Assembly (NCBI GenBank): GCA_035650255.1
Contig: DASRIA010000045.1
Coordinates: forward strand, 61,568-125,567
Source: DASRIA01 sp035650255
GTDB lineage: Bacteria; Actinomycetota; Thermoleophilia; Solirubrobacterales; JBBDJG01
DNA: 64,000 nt
Reading direction: 5' to 3'
The notes below the pieces were generated by a model, which was given only the letters and a program-made list of their open reading frames with translations, did not search any database and was not told the DNA's origin. This document shows, in pieces, positions 33,856 through 42,211 of the stretch (its first letter is position 1; every line of letters begins with the position of its first letter). Both the position numbers and the translations under genes were made by a program.

Positions 33856-34788
33856 CTACGCGGTCCGCTTGCGGCGGAACAGCAGCAGCGATGCCGCGAC
33901 ACAAAGCGCTCCGATCAACGCAAGCGCTCCGGTGTTGACGCCGGTGCTTGCCAGTTCGGCGGGCTGGCTGCCCTGCGCGGCCTGGCTGCTCTCCGACGAT
34001 TCCTCGCTGGTGTCGGTCTGGGCGAACTCACGTCCGCCTCCGCCGCCACCCTGCTCGCCCTGCTGGCCCTGAACGCCGGACTCGCTTTCGACCTGGCCCT
34101 GAACCTGGCCCTCGTTGGACTGGTTGTTGGACTGGGTCTGCGTCTGCGTCTGGGTCTGGGTGTTGGTGACGTTGTTGTTGACGGTCACAGGACCGGCGCC
34201 TGGGGCACCTGGAGCACCCGGAGCGCCTGGGGCACCTGGCGCGCCCGGAGCTCCCGGGGCACCTGGAGCGCCTGGGGCACCTGGAGCGCCCGGAGCGCCT
34301 GGGGCACCCGGCTTGCCGCCGGGGCCGCCTTCGCCCTTGTCCTTGTCGTGATCCTTGTCCTTGTCCCCATGGTCCTTGTCCTTGTCGCCATGGCCTTTGT
34401 CCTTGTCGCCATGGTCCTTGTCACCGTGGTCCTTGTCCTTGTCCCCGTGACCCTTGTCGCCATGGTCCTTGTCCTTGTCCCCATGGTCTTTGTCCTTCCC
34501 ATGACCCTTGTCCTCGTCATGGCCCTTGCCTTCGTCGTCCTTGCCCTCGTCGTCCTTGCCGGAATCCTTGTCGCCCTTGTTCCCGTGGCTGCCCTCGTCG
34601 TCCTTGCCTCGGCTCTCGTCCTTACCCTTGTCGTTCCCCTTGCCGCCGGAGTACTCGCCGGCCTTTCCCTTGCTGCTTCCCTCGTCGCCCGTACCCCAGC
34701 CGAAGCCGCTGCTCGCGGTGAGCGCGAAGGTCAGCAGCACGGCCAGGACGACCAGGATTGTCTTGTGGCTTTTTAGGAGCCCAGACAT
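33856..34788 (-). CDS. Collagen-like, charged-repeat surface protein with LASTG sorting signal
   Basis: 310 residues from ATG 34788, with AGGAGCAAGGAGGT a few bases upstream. A signal peptide (ILVVLAVLLTFALTASSGFG) is followed by a Lys/Asp/Gly/His tract (about 20-155, units like DKDHGDKDKGHG). About eleven uninterrupted Gly-Ala-Pro triplets follow (about 160-195), then a Asn/Gln/Thr tract (TVNNNVTNTQTQTQ) and a Gly-rich stretch. The C-terminal sorting signal is LASTG, a membrane span (ALIGALCVAASLLLF) and RRKR. Gly-x-Pro triplets suggest a collagen-type triple helix displayed from the wall, and the His/Asp tract could bind metal ions. It is anchored by the adjacent sortase. Confidence 0.9.
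   Translation of the reverse strand: MSGLLKSHKTILVVLAVLLTFALTASSGFGWGTGDEGSSKGKAGEYSGGKGNDKGKDESRGKDDEGSHGNKGDKDSGKDDEGKDDEGKGHDEDKGHGKDKDHGDKDKDHGDKGHGDKDKDHGDKDHGDKDKGHGDKDKDHGDKDKDHDKDKGEGGPGGKPGAPGAPGAPGAPGAPGAPGAPGAPGAPGAPGAPGAPGAGPVTVNNNVTNTQTQTQTQTQSNNQSNEGQVQGQVESESGVQGQQGEQGGGGGGREFAQTDTSEESSESSQAAQGSQPAELASTGVNTGALALIGALCVAASLLLFRRKRTA
34195..34620 (-). repeat. Tandem DNA repeats coding Gly-Ala-Pro triplets and DK/GH units
   Basis: At about 34195-34313 the DNA repeats with 9- and 18-base periods (GGAGCGCCT / GGGGCACCT types) encoding Gly-Ala-Pro. At about 34330-34620 near-repeats of CTTGTCCTTGTCCCCATGG encode the charged tract. Repeat number could vary by slippage between strains. 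Confidence 0.8.
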
Positions 34789-35015
34789 GGACAACACCTC
34801 CTTGCTCCTGTCGGGGTTCACGAATCGGGGGCACCCTACCTTGCCGGCGCTTCCCGCATCCGGGTCGTTTCAGGAGCTATCACGCACTTCCCTTGGCATG
34901 GGGCGCCTGCCCGCTGCACAATGCCGTCAAACCGCAACCGGTCGTGGCCAGGTCCGGCTTTCGACCCCGGCGTACGGAGAAACGATGTCGGTGCAGGGAA
35001 TTCCTGGTTGCGGTG

Positions 35016-35040
35016 GAGCGGGCCGCGCCGCGGCCCGCTC
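35016..35040 (-). terminator. GC-rich hairpin downstream of DUF6351 gene
   Basis: GAGCGGGCCGCG and CGCGGCCCGCTC form a near-perfect 25-base palindrome 15 bases past the stop at 35055. No T-run follows on the minus strand. It is probably a transcription terminator of the GC-rich type. Confidence 0.55.
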
Positions 35041-35054
35041 CTACCTGAGCGCCC

Positions 35055-37253
35055 CTACTTGATCCAGGAGCCGAACGCGATCTCCGTCGTCCAGCCGCTG
35101 CCGGAAAGGGGCGGCGCCGGCCCAAGCGGCCGTCCGCCGTACACGACGTTGCCCACGGCTCCGTCCTGGTAGGTCTGCCAGGCGATCGGGTCGGCCTGGC
35201 TGACTCCCAGCCGCCCCCAGTCGCACACGCCGGCCGGGAAGGCCCCCTGCAGGCGCGCCCACTGGCCGTCCGTGAACGCAATCGGGTAGTAGTCGGTGCG
35301 TCGCAGCGGCTTCAACGTGCACTTGTTGACGTCGGTCTCGATGCCCTCGCCGGCGACGGTGCGCGGCGTTCCGTACCGGGTCTGGACGTCCTTCAGGTTG
35401 CAGACCTGGCCGATGCCCGGGATCGTGACCTGCTCGAGCGCGTCCACCTGCGTGCAGCGATCGTGCACGTCGCCGGGGCGGTTGCGGATGATCTTCGCCG
35501 CGAGTGAACCGGTGCCGCGGTCCCGCTCCACGCCGGCAAGCCACCGGTCCATGGCCACTATGGCGTCGTCCGCGTAGCGCGGGTCGCCCATCAGCGGAAC
35601 GGCCCCGAACCAGATCACATGGTTCGCGAACGTGCCGTGCTCCCGCTCGAGCCGCGCGCGGATGGCCCACGAGCGGTAGGCATCGTGGAACGCGCCCGGG
35701 TCGGGCCCGCGCAGGTCGATGATCGCGACCTTGTCGAGGTTCTTCGTCGTGTTGATCGACCCGCTCTTGTAGGCGTTGGCGAGCGCGGGCTGGTCGGCGC
35801 TGAACCGCTGCGGCGTCCAAACGCTGTCGATCGTGCCGCCGCCGATCTTCTCGTTCAGGTCGACGAACTGCTCGGTCGTGATCTGACCGTTCTTCAGCGC
35901 TTCGAGCCCGTACTGCACTCCCACGTTGTCCAGGGGCAGCCCTGCGAAGCCGCGGCCGACCGCCTGCTCCGCCGGCCCCCACACGCTCGCAGGGCGCGGG
36001 CCGAACACGTTGATCATGTAGTCCGCAAGCGTGCAGCGGATGCCGCCGGGGTTGGACGCGGCGTTGTAGTTGTCCGCGGACGGGACGCCGGGGCAACCGT
36101 CGTCCGGCACGCCCAGCGAGGTCCAGTAGACCGTGTCGAACACGATCGAGTTCACGTGGTTCGGGTGACCCTCCACCGCCGCGATCGCGTCGGGTGTCCA
36201 GGCGACGCCGGTGCCCCACCTGGCCGGGTTCTCGGTGTAGTTGCGGACCAGGTGGTAATCGACGAGCTGCTGCCCGGTCGACCACGCGTCCGGGAAGCTG
36301 CACGCGGGCAGGATCCCCTGGTAGATGCCGGGATAGGCGTTGGCCACCTGCTGCTGCGTGAGCGAGCCGCCCGAGCAGCCCGTGCCGATCGTGTAGCGGA
36401 TCGCGCCGTACTGCTCCACCAGCCGCTCCTTGGCCATCACCATCGACTCGGCCTGGGTGACGAGATTGCAGTTGTGACCCGCGTTGTTCAGCGCGGTCGA
36501 CATCACGGCAAAGCCGCGCGACAGCGCCGCATCGTTCTCCACCGACGGCGCCGAGCCCGCCTGACGCTCGATCCCACAGCTGGCGCCGTGGTTGATCAGC
36601 AGCTTGTGGTTCCAGCCGGCCTGCGGCTTCCATGGCTCCCACGGCTGCGACGGGTCATAGAGGAGCGCGATCTTGTACTGGTCGCGATCCTGGTAGCCGG
36701 TCTCGACGCGCACGATGTACGGCACCGTCCTGCCCTGGTCGGTCGTCGTAGTGGCGACGTCGGCCGGCGGGTTGTCGGGGTCGTAGTCGGCGAACGCCCC
36801 GCCGGTCGTCATGTAGCGGTACTCGTAGGTGGCAGGCTGGTTGCACTGCGCGTCGACCGCCCCCGACTGGCACACCCATGGCTGGACCTGCGGCCCCGAG
36901 AAGACCGGGCCGCCGTTCGGATGGTTCGTGATGGTCAGGCTGCCGTCGGCCGCACCGGGGGCCCGCGCCGTGAGGACGTTGCGCCCGATCGACAGGCCGG
37001 TCACGAGCCCCTGGAACTGCGTGTTCGGGCGCAACGCGAACGACTGCGTCACATCGCGGTCGTCGTCGAACACGCGCACGTCGGCGGGGTTGACGCCGGC
37101 GGGCATCCTGACCGTGACCAGGGCATCGCCGCCCGAGATCACGTCCGGCCGGTTGGAAACGGCCTCCAGATGAAGCTTTGGCGTGGCGGCCGCGGCGGGC
37201 GCCGCGCACCACAGCATGAGCAAGGCGACCAGGAACCACCAAGTCCGACGCAT
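35055..37253 (-). CDS. Secreted DUF6351-family protein (alpha/beta-hydrolase-like)
   Basis: 732 residues from ATG 37253 with GGAGG eight bases upstream. Signal peptide: TWWFLVALLMLWCAAPAAAA. The body fits DUF6351: an N-terminal beta domain (PDVISGGDALVTVRMPAGV), then HKLLINHGASCGIERQAGS and the nucleophile-elbow-like TIGTGCSGGSLTQQQVANAY. That G-x-S-like turn (GCSGGS) recalls serine hydrolases. Later blocks (DLRGPDPGAFHDAYRSWAIR) may carry the acid and His. Substrate unknown; exported esterase or polyester/oligomer hydrolase is possible. Divergent from the TetR gene. Confidence 0.8.
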   Translation of the reverse strand: MRRTWWFLVALLMLWCAAPAAAATPKLHLEAVSNRPDVISGGDALVTVRMPAGVNPADVRVFDDDRDVTQSFALRPNTQFQGLVTGLSIGRNVLTARAPGAADGSLTITNHPNGGPVFSGPQVQPWVCQSGAVDAQCNQPATYEYRYMTTGGAFADYDPDNPPADVATTTTDQGRTVPYIVRVETGYQDRDQYKIALLYDPSQPWEPWKPQAGWNHKLLINHGASCGIERQAGSAPSVENDAALSRGFAVMSTALNNAGHNCNLVTQAESMVMAKERLVEQYGAIRYTIGTGCSGGSLTQQQVANAYPGIYQGILPACSFPDAWSTGQQLVDYHLVRNYTENPARWGTGVAWTPDAIAAVEGHPNHVNSIVFDTVYWTSLGVPDDGCPGVPSADNYNAASNPGGIRCTLADYMINVFGPRPASVWGPAEQAVGRGFAGLPLDNVGVQYGLEALKNGQITTEQFVDLNEKIGGGTIDSVWTPQRFSADQPALANAYKSGSINTTKNLDKVAIIDLRGPDPGAFHDAYRSWAIRARLEREHGTFANHVIWFGAVPLMGDPRYADDAIVAMDRWLAGVERDRGTGSLAAKIIRNRPGDVHDRCTQVDALEQVTIPGIGQVCNLKDVQTRYGTPRTVAGEGIETDVNKCTLKPLRRTDYYPIAFTDGQWARLQGAFPAGVCDWGRLGVSQADPIAWQTYQDGAVGNVVYGGRPLGPAPPLSGSGWTTEIAFGSWIK

Positions 37254-37315
37254 GAAGAATCCTCCCCGATTCGGTTTGAGCCGACATACCCGTCGTGGGC
37301 GGCCGGTAAACAAAG

Positions 37316-37342
37316 CCGTACCTCCAGAAACGAATCCGTACC
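37316..37342. promoter_or_regulatory. Direct repeat CCGTACC, possible TetR operator
   Basis: CCGTACC occurs at 37316-37322 and again at 37336-37342, exactly 20 bp apart (two helical turns). It lies in the 113-bp gap between the DUF6351 and TetR starts, so it may bind the TetR regulator controlling both. A TetR site is usually palindromic, and these are direct copies, so the assignment is tentative. Confidence 0.4.
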
Positions 37343-37366
37343 CAGCCGCGCTACTCTTGGCCGGCC

Positions 37367-38032
37367 GTGGCAACGCAGTCCCAGCCGATCTACTTCAGGG
37401 CCCTCGACTCCCCACCCTGGGAGCGGGGCGACCGCGAGGCCACGGCCGAGTGGCAGCAGGCGCGGATGCTGCATGCGATCGCCCGGGCCGTGTCGGACAA
37501 GGGCTACGCCAAGGTCACGGTCGCGGACGTCGTGGCGCTCGCGGGCGTTTCCCGCCGAACCTTCTACGAACACTTCGACGACGTCGAGCACTGCTTCGTG
37601 GCGGCATACGAGACGGCCACGCGGGAACTGCTGGCGGCCGTCGAGTCCGCCGTGCGCGCAGCGGACGCGGACGACTGGCGGGACCGGTTCGAGGTCGCGA
37701 TCGCCGCGTACGCCGATGCGCTGGCATCCGACCCGCACGTGGCCCGCGCCTGTCTCGTATACGTGCACGGCGCCGGCCCGCAGGCCGTGGAGACGCGCCG
37801 CGTCGTCTACGAGCAGTTCGTGCACCAGATGCGCGCGCTGCGCAACGGCCGCCGGGACGGCAAGGGAGAGATCCCTGCGATCCAGGTGCAGGCCGCGGTG
37901 GGAGCGATCGGTGAGCTCGTGCAGGAGCACATATCCACGCGCGGGGCCGAGTCGCTGCCCGAGCTCACCCCCACCCTGGTCCGGATCGGCTGGGCGCTGC
38001 TCGAGTCGCCCTTTGAGCTGCCCGGCCGGTGA
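37367..38032 (+). CDS. TetR-family transcriptional regulator
   Basis: 221 residues from GTG 37367. The N-terminal helix-turn-helix is ARAVSDKGYAKVTVADVVAL then AGVSRRTFYEHFDDVEHCFV, typical of TetR. The ligand domain (about 75-221) has no identifiable specificity. It diverges from the DUF6351 gene and may repress it. Its stop overlaps the start of the tag gene (GTGA), so glycosylase expression is coupled to this regulator. Confidence 0.9.
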   Translation: MATQSQPIYFRALDSPPWERGDREATAEWQQARMLHAIARAVSDKGYAKVTVADVVALAGVSRRTFYEHFDDVEHCFVAAYETATRELLAAVESAVRAADADDWRDRFEVAIAAYADALASDPHVARACLVYVHGAGPQAVETRRVVYEQFVHQMRALRNGRRDGKGEIPAIQVQAAVGAIGELVQEHISTRGAESLPELTPTLVRIGWALLESPFELPGR

Positions 38033-38622
38033 GCCGGTCCCGGTGCGAGTGGGCGCCGGCGGGTGATCCGCTCTACCTCGCCTACCACGACGAGGAATGG
38101 GGCGTGCCCGTCCACGACGACCGCCGGCTCTTCGAGCTGCTGACGCTCGAAGGCGCGCAAGCCGGCCTGTCGTGGGCGACCATCCTGCACAAGCGTGAGG
38201 GGTACCGGAGGGCGTTCGCCGGCTTCGATCCCGCGCGCGTGGCGCGCTTCGACCGCCGCAAGGTCGAGCGCCTGCTTCAGGACCCGGCGATCGTGCGCAA
38301 CCGCTTGAAGGTGGAGTCGACCGTGAACAACGCGCGTCGCGTCCTGGAGGTCCAGCGGGAGTCGGGCAGTCTCGACGCCTACCTGTGGAACTTCGTCGGC
38401 GGAGCCCCGATCGCCGGCCGGCGGCGAAAGCTCGCCGACGTCCCCGCCGAGACGGCCGAGTCGAAGGCGATGAGCAAGGATCTGAAGCGCCGGGGATTCC
38501 GGTTCGTCGGGCCGACGGTTTGCTATGCCTTCATGCAGGCGGCCGGGCTCGTCAACGATCACGTGACGTCTTGCTTCCGCTACCGGGAGCTCGAGCCCCG
38601 CGAGAAAGCTCGCCGGGGCTGA
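38029..38622 (+). CDS. tag: DNA-3-methyladenine glycosylase I
   Basis: 197 residues, the normal length, and alignable by eye to E. coli Tag. The N-terminal RCEWAPAGDPLYLAYHDEEW matches RCGWVSQDPLYIAYHDNEW, followed by GVPVHDDRRLFELLTLEGAQ and AGLSWATILHKREGYRRAF. The C-terminal block is RGFRFVGPTVCYAFMQAAGL then VNDHVTSCFRY, with the zinc-ligand His and Cys. The enzyme excises 3-methyladenine from alkylated DNA. GTG start overlaps the TetR stop. Confidence 0.96.
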   Translation: MSRSRCEWAPAGDPLYLAYHDEEWGVPVHDDRRLFELLTLEGAQAGLSWATILHKREGYRRAFAGFDPARVARFDRRKVERLLQDPAIVRNRLKVESTVNNARRVLEVQRESGSLDAYLWNFVGGAPIAGRRRKLADVPAETAESKAMSKDLKRRGFRFVGPTVCYAFMQAAGLVNDHVTSCFRYRELEPREKARRG

Positions 38623-38691
38623 GATCCTCAACTAAACTCCTGCATAACGCCTGATCGGCGGAGTGGGAACCCCCAGGGAAGGGATAGCGGA

Positions 38692-39438
38692 ATGAAGTTT
38701 CTTGGCCTTGTGGCCGTCTGCGTGACGGCCCTGCTGGCGCTGGCGTCAAACGCCATGGCGCGCCCAGACTTTCGATGCAACGGGGTCTTCAAGGGGAAGA
38801 CCTATGACGGAGTGGTCGTGCCGCGCGGCGCCTCATGCACGCTGGTCGACGCGAAGGTCAACGGCAACGTCCGCGTGCTGCGCAACGCGTACTTCCAGTC
38901 CACCGGCTCGATCGTGCACGGGGACATCGAGGGCAAGGCGTCCCAGACCATCTTCATCGACACCGGCTCGAGGATCTCCGGCAGCGTCGAGTCCGTCGAC
39001 GCGCGTCAGTTCTTCGTGTTCAACAGCACCGTGGGCGAGGACATCGAGCCCGAGCGGACCCGGGAGACCGTGCAGGTCTGCGGCAACAACGTGCGCAGGG
39101 GGAACATCGAGGTGCTCTGGAGCGGGCCCAACGGCGGTGCGCTCAGCGAGCACCCCGGGACCGACATCCTGATCGGCGACCCGCTCACCGTCGGTTGCCG
39201 TGGCAACGCGGTGCGCCGCGGGGACATCCGGGTGTTCGGCAACTTCGCGAACATCGAGTTCGTGATCCGCGGCAACACGGTCAAGCGCGGCAGCCTCGAG
39301 GTGGCGCGGAACACCGGTCCGGCCCCGAAGATCGTGGCCGGCAACGTCGGCGGCGATCGTCTGGCATGCCGCGACAACAGCGCGTTCGCCAAGGAGGCGA
39401 ACAAGCGCTGGGACCGTCGCAGCGGTCAGTGCAGCTGA
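38692..39438 (+). CDS. Secreted beta-repeat protein (polymer-forming-like)
   Basis: 248 residues. Signal peptide: LGLVAVCVTALLALASNAMA. The body is a short-repeat beta structure (GSIVHGDIEGKASQTIFIDT, GSRISGSVESVDARQFFVFN, GNAVRRGDIRVFGNFANIEF). Repeats of about 18-20 residues resemble a beta-helix or bactofilin-like fold. Four Cys may form disulfides. It recurs in style with the beta-helix pair at 20-22 kb. GGGAAGGG lies a few bases upstream of ATG. Confidence 0.75.
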   Translation: MKFLGLVAVCVTALLALASNAMARPDFRCNGVFKGKTYDGVVVPRGASCTLVDAKVNGNVRVLRNAYFQSTGSIVHGDIEGKASQTIFIDTGSRISGSVESVDARQFFVFNSTVGEDIEPERTRETVQVCGNNVRRGNIEVLWSGPNGGALSEHPGTDILIGDPLTVGCRGNAVRRGDIRVFGNFANIEFVIRGNTVKRGSLEVARNTGPAPKIVAGNVGGDRLACRDNSAFAKEANKRWDRRSGQCS

Positions 39439-39453
39439 CGCAGCGCTAGCGGC

Positions 39454-39816
39454 TCAGACGTCGACGGCGACCGCGAACCCGCCGTAGATCATCCGCTTCA
39501 TGTCGAACGGGTTGACCTTCGGGTCCATCATGTCGGCGAGGCGGGGATCCTTCATGACCTTCGCGTTCACGCGGTTGCGGTCCGCGCGCGACTTGAAGGT
39601 GATCCACGAGAACACGACGGTCTCGCCGGGCTTGAGCTTCACGCTCTGCGGGAATGACGTCACCTTTCCCTTCTTCACGTCGTCAGCCACGCACTCCCGG
39701 TACTCGAGCGCACCGTGCTCGCGCCAGACCTTGCCCGCCTTGCGGGCCATGCGGCGGTATTCGGGGAGCTTGTCCTTCGGGATGGGAAGCACGAATCCGT
39801 CTACGTACTGCGCCAT
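39454..39816 (-). CDS. DUF1428 (YbaA-like) protein
   Basis: 120 residues typical of the DUF1428 family: MAQYVDGFVLPIPKDKLPEY, then WREHGALEYRECVADDV and ETVVFSWITFKSRADRNRVN. The fold is a ferredoxin-like alpha+beta barrel; biochemical role unknown. GGAGG of its ribosome site lies in the last codons of the sigma factor gene, one base from its start, so the two are translated together. Confidence 0.9.
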   Translation of the reverse strand: MAQYVDGFVLPIPKDKLPEYRRMARKAGKVWREHGALEYRECVADDVKKGKVTSFPQSVKLKPGETVVFSWITFKSRADRNRVNAKVMKDPRLADMMDPKVNPFDMKRMIYGGFAVAVDV

Positions 39817-39817
39817 G

Positions 39818-40873
39818 TCAGCCTCCGTTATGGGTGGTTGTCGGTAGCAGCTCGGCGGGCAGCCCGAAGCGCTCGAACAGTGACGGCGTGGCCCACGCCG
39901 TCACGTCCGCGATCAGGCCCTCGCGCACAGTGAGCACGTCGAGGATCGCGGCGCGATAGACGCCGGTCTCGTCGTCGCGCCGGTAGGCCGCGAAAGCCAG
40001 CTGGCCGTTCGCCCGGGTCGGCACCAGGCGCCATTGGCCGTGTATCCGCGGGAGGAACGCGTCCACGGCGTCCCTGCCCTCGTACCACGCGTCATGCGGC
40101 GGCAGCGCAAAGGTGGGCTGGTCGGCCAGCAGCGCGACCATCGTGTCGACGTCGCCCCGATCCCAGGCGTCGATGAACCCTTCGACCAGGTAGCGGACCT
40201 GCTCGTCGCCCAGCGCGCGCAACGTGGCCTGCTGGCTTTGCTCCGGGAGCCGCGACTCGACCGCCGCACGCGCCCGCTGCATGGTGCTGTTCACCGAGGC
40301 CGTGGTGGTCTCGAGCGTCTCGGCCACCTCCCGGGCGGAGAACCCGAGCACCTCGCGGAGGATCAAGACGGCTCGCTGCCGCGGGAGCAGGTGCTGGAGG
40401 GCCGCGGTGAACGCCAGCTCCACGCTCTCGCGCAGCTCGTAGCGGGCCTCCGGGGCCGCGAAGCCTTCCGCGAGGCCCGTGACGGCGTCCGGGTACGGCT
40501 CCAGCCACGTCGAGTCCGGCAGCGGCTCACCCAGCTCGTCGTCGATTCTGGAGACCGGGCCGTAGTCGATCGGCAGCACCCGCTTGGAGCGCCGCGCCAG
40601 CGCGTCGAGGCACGCGTTGGTGGCGATCTTGTAGAGCCAGGACCGCAGGGAGCTGCGGCGCTCGAAGCCGGGGAGGCCGCGCCATGCGCGCAACAGCGCC
40701 TCCTGGAGAGCGTCATCGGCGTCGTGCACCGAGCCGAGCATCCGGTAGCAGTGAGCGTGCAACTCGGCGTGGCGCGGCTCCACGAGCCGGCGAAACGCCG
40801 CCTCGTCACCCTCGCGGGCGGCCGCCAGCAGCTCCTGCTCGGACGCGGCCGGGCTTGTGGAGGCGGAACTCAT
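39818..40873 (-). CDS. ECF sigma factor with C-terminal SnoaL-like domain
   Basis: 351 residues. Sigma region 2: VEPRHAELHAHCYRMLGSVH then DADDALQEALLRAWRGLPGF. Region 4: LLPRQRAVLILREVLGFSAR then EVAETLETTTASVNSTMQRA. Residues about 220-345 form a SnoaL/NTF2-like domain (VEGFIDAWDRGDVDTMVALL, WYEGRDAVDAFLPRIHGQWR). That architecture is known in actinobacteria (the TIGR02960/SigJ-like groups), where the extension can regulate the sigma itself, so no anti-sigma is needed. Coupled to DUF1428; diverges from the VOC operon. Confidence 0.92.
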   Translation of the reverse strand: MSSASTSPAASEQELLAAAREGDEAAFRRLVEPRHAELHAHCYRMLGSVHDADDALQEALLRAWRGLPGFERRSSLRSWLYKIATNACLDALARRSKRVLPIDYGPVSRIDDELGEPLPDSTWLEPYPDAVTGLAEGFAAPEARYELRESVELAFTAALQHLLPRQRAVLILREVLGFSAREVAETLETTTASVNSTMQRARAAVESRLPEQSQQATLRALGDEQVRYLVEGFIDAWDRGDVDTMVALLADQPTFALPPHDAWYEGRDAVDAFLPRIHGQWRLVPTRANGQLAFAAYRRDDETGVYRAAILDVLTVREGLIADVTAWATPSLFERFGLPAELLPTTTHNGG

Positions 40874-40964
40874 TCTTCATGACGATAGACCTATCGGCCC
40901 GGCCAGATTCATCGCCGGCCCGATGAATTCCCCGGCCGGCGGCGGTCAAGAAGGCAAACAGGCG

Positions 40965-41327
40965 ATGAGGCCGGCCCTGACCAATCCCGTCGTGCACCTC
41001 GAGCTCCAGACGGGGAACCTGCCGCGCGCGTGTGCCTTCTACACGCGCCTCTTCGGCTGGCCGGTGGAGCACATCGACGCCGGGTCGGGCTCGTACATCG
41101 CGCTGGGCCTCGGCGAGGCGATCGAGGGAGGCGTGGTCGAACGCGACACGGGCCGCTCCCTCTGGCTGCCATACGTCGAGGTCGAGGACGTGGTCGACCT
41201 CACCGAACGCGCGCGACTGCTCGGCGCCTCCGTCCTGCTCGCGCCGCGAGAGGGTCCGGCGGGCTGGCGCAGCGTCGTGTCGGTCCCGGCCGGCGCGGAG
41301 GTCGCCTTGTGGCAGCCGAAGCCCTAG
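40965..41327 (+). CDS. VOC-family (glyoxalase/bleomycin-resistance-fold) protein
   Basis: About 120 residues from ATG 40965 (ATG 40923 possible). One VOC module: NPVVHLELQTGNLPRACAFY, TRLFGWPVEHIDAGSGSYIA, WLPYVEVEDVVDLTERARLL and SVVSVPAGAEVALWQPKP. His and Glu at usual metal positions are partly conserved; the ligand is unknown. First of three coupled genes (VOC, PPOX, alkyltransferase-like). Confidence 0.85.
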   Translation: MRPALTNPVVHLELQTGNLPRACAFYTRLFGWPVEHIDAGSGSYIALGLGEAIEGGVVERDTGRSLWLPYVEVEDVVDLTERARLLGASVLLAPREGPAGWRSVVSVPAGAEVALWQPKP

Positions 41328-41827
41328 TGCGTTTGTACGATCAGGCCGTGGCCCGCTGGCAGGAGATCGAGGACTCGGCATCCGAGTTCGCAGCCCGGAT
41401 GCGCGACCGGCTCGACGCGGGGGTCCACAAGACGATCGCCACGCTGCGGGCGGGCGGCGCACCGCGCATCAGCGGCATCGAGGCGTTCTTCGCCGACGGC
41501 GATCTGTGGTTCGGCTCGATGCCGAATGCGCGCAAGGCGCTCGACCTGCGACGCGATCCGCGGTTCGCGCTCCACAGCGCATCGGCCGACCCGCCGGGCT
41601 GGGACGGCGACGCGAAGCTCAGCGGGCAGGTCGAGGAGATCACCGATGCCGAGCGCCGGCTGGCGGTCTTCGGCACGCACGGGTCGGATCCACCCTCGAG
41701 CGATGCGCACCTGTTCCGGGCCGACATCGAAGAGGCGGTGTTGGTGGGGCTGAACGACGCGCGCGACCGGCTGGTGATCGAGCTGTGGCGCCCGGGTCAG
41801 GAGATCCGCAGGATCGAGCGGGAGTGA
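41327..41827 (+). CDS. Pyridoxamine 5'-phosphate oxidase-like (PPOX) protein
   Basis: About 166 residues. GTG 41327 overlaps the TAG of the VOC gene by one base. GTG 41309, inside the VOC gene, is an alternative start. The split-barrel flavin or heme-binding fold is seen in TIATLRAGGAPRISGIEAFF, ADGDLWFGSMPNARKALDLR and RDPRFALHSASADPPG. Such proteins bind FMN, F420 or heme. Substrate unknown. Middle gene of the operon. Confidence 0.85.
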   Translation: MRLYDQAVARWQEIEDSASEFAARMRDRLDAGVHKTIATLRAGGAPRISGIEAFFADGDLWFGSMPNARKALDLRRDPRFALHSASADPPGWDGDAKLSGQVEEITDAERRLAVFGTHGSDPPSSDAHLFRADIEEAVLVGLNDARDRLVIELWRPGQEIRRIERE

Positions 41828-42114
41828 GCGGCAAGGCGGCGGAGGAGCGCATCCTGAACGCGATCCGCGCGATCCCGGAGGGGTTCGTGCGAACGTACGG
41901 AGACGTGTCGCCCGGAGCGCCGCGGCTCGCGGGGCGCATCCTCAGCACAACCCACGCGCCCGACGTTCCGTGGTGGCGGGTGGTGCGCGCCGACGGCTCG
42001 CTGGCGGCCGGCGACGCCCAGCGCGCACGACTCGAGGCCGAGGGCGTGCCGTTCCGGTCAGGGTCGAAGGTACGTGTCGATCTGCGGATCGCCCGCATCC
42101 CCGGCGCTCCTTGA
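41824..42114 (+). CDS. Alkyltransferase-like (MGMT-family) DNA-binding protein
   Basis: 96 residues, single domain. GTG overlaps the PPOX stop (GTGA). The helix-turn-helix of O6-alkylguanine transferases is recognisable (IPEGFVRTYGDVSPGAPRLA, GRILSTTHAPDVPWWRVVRA). The PCHRV catalytic motif is PWWRV here, so the alkyl-accepting Cys is lost. Such ATL proteins bind O6-alkylguanine and hand the lesion to nucleotide-excision repair rather than reversing it themselves. Confidence 0.9.
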   Translation: MSGKAAEERILNAIRAIPEGFVRTYGDVSPGAPRLAGRILSTTHAPDVPWWRVVRADGSLAAGDAQRARLEAEGVPFRSGSKVRVDLRIARIPGAP

Positions 42115-42211
42115 TCCACCCACGCGTCGCCGTGATACCCCAGATGGAGCAGAGGCACGGGAGGTAGCTCTGGCGGAGCAAGGCGTTCCCGCCGACTCCT
42201 GAGCCGGGTGG

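Noticed and set aside
34195..34620. Regular short repeats resembling a CRISPR array or noncoding satellite
   Set aside because: The period is 9/18 bases, there are no spacers, and the sequence encodes Gly-Ala-Pro and charged units in a protein with signal peptide and sorting signal.
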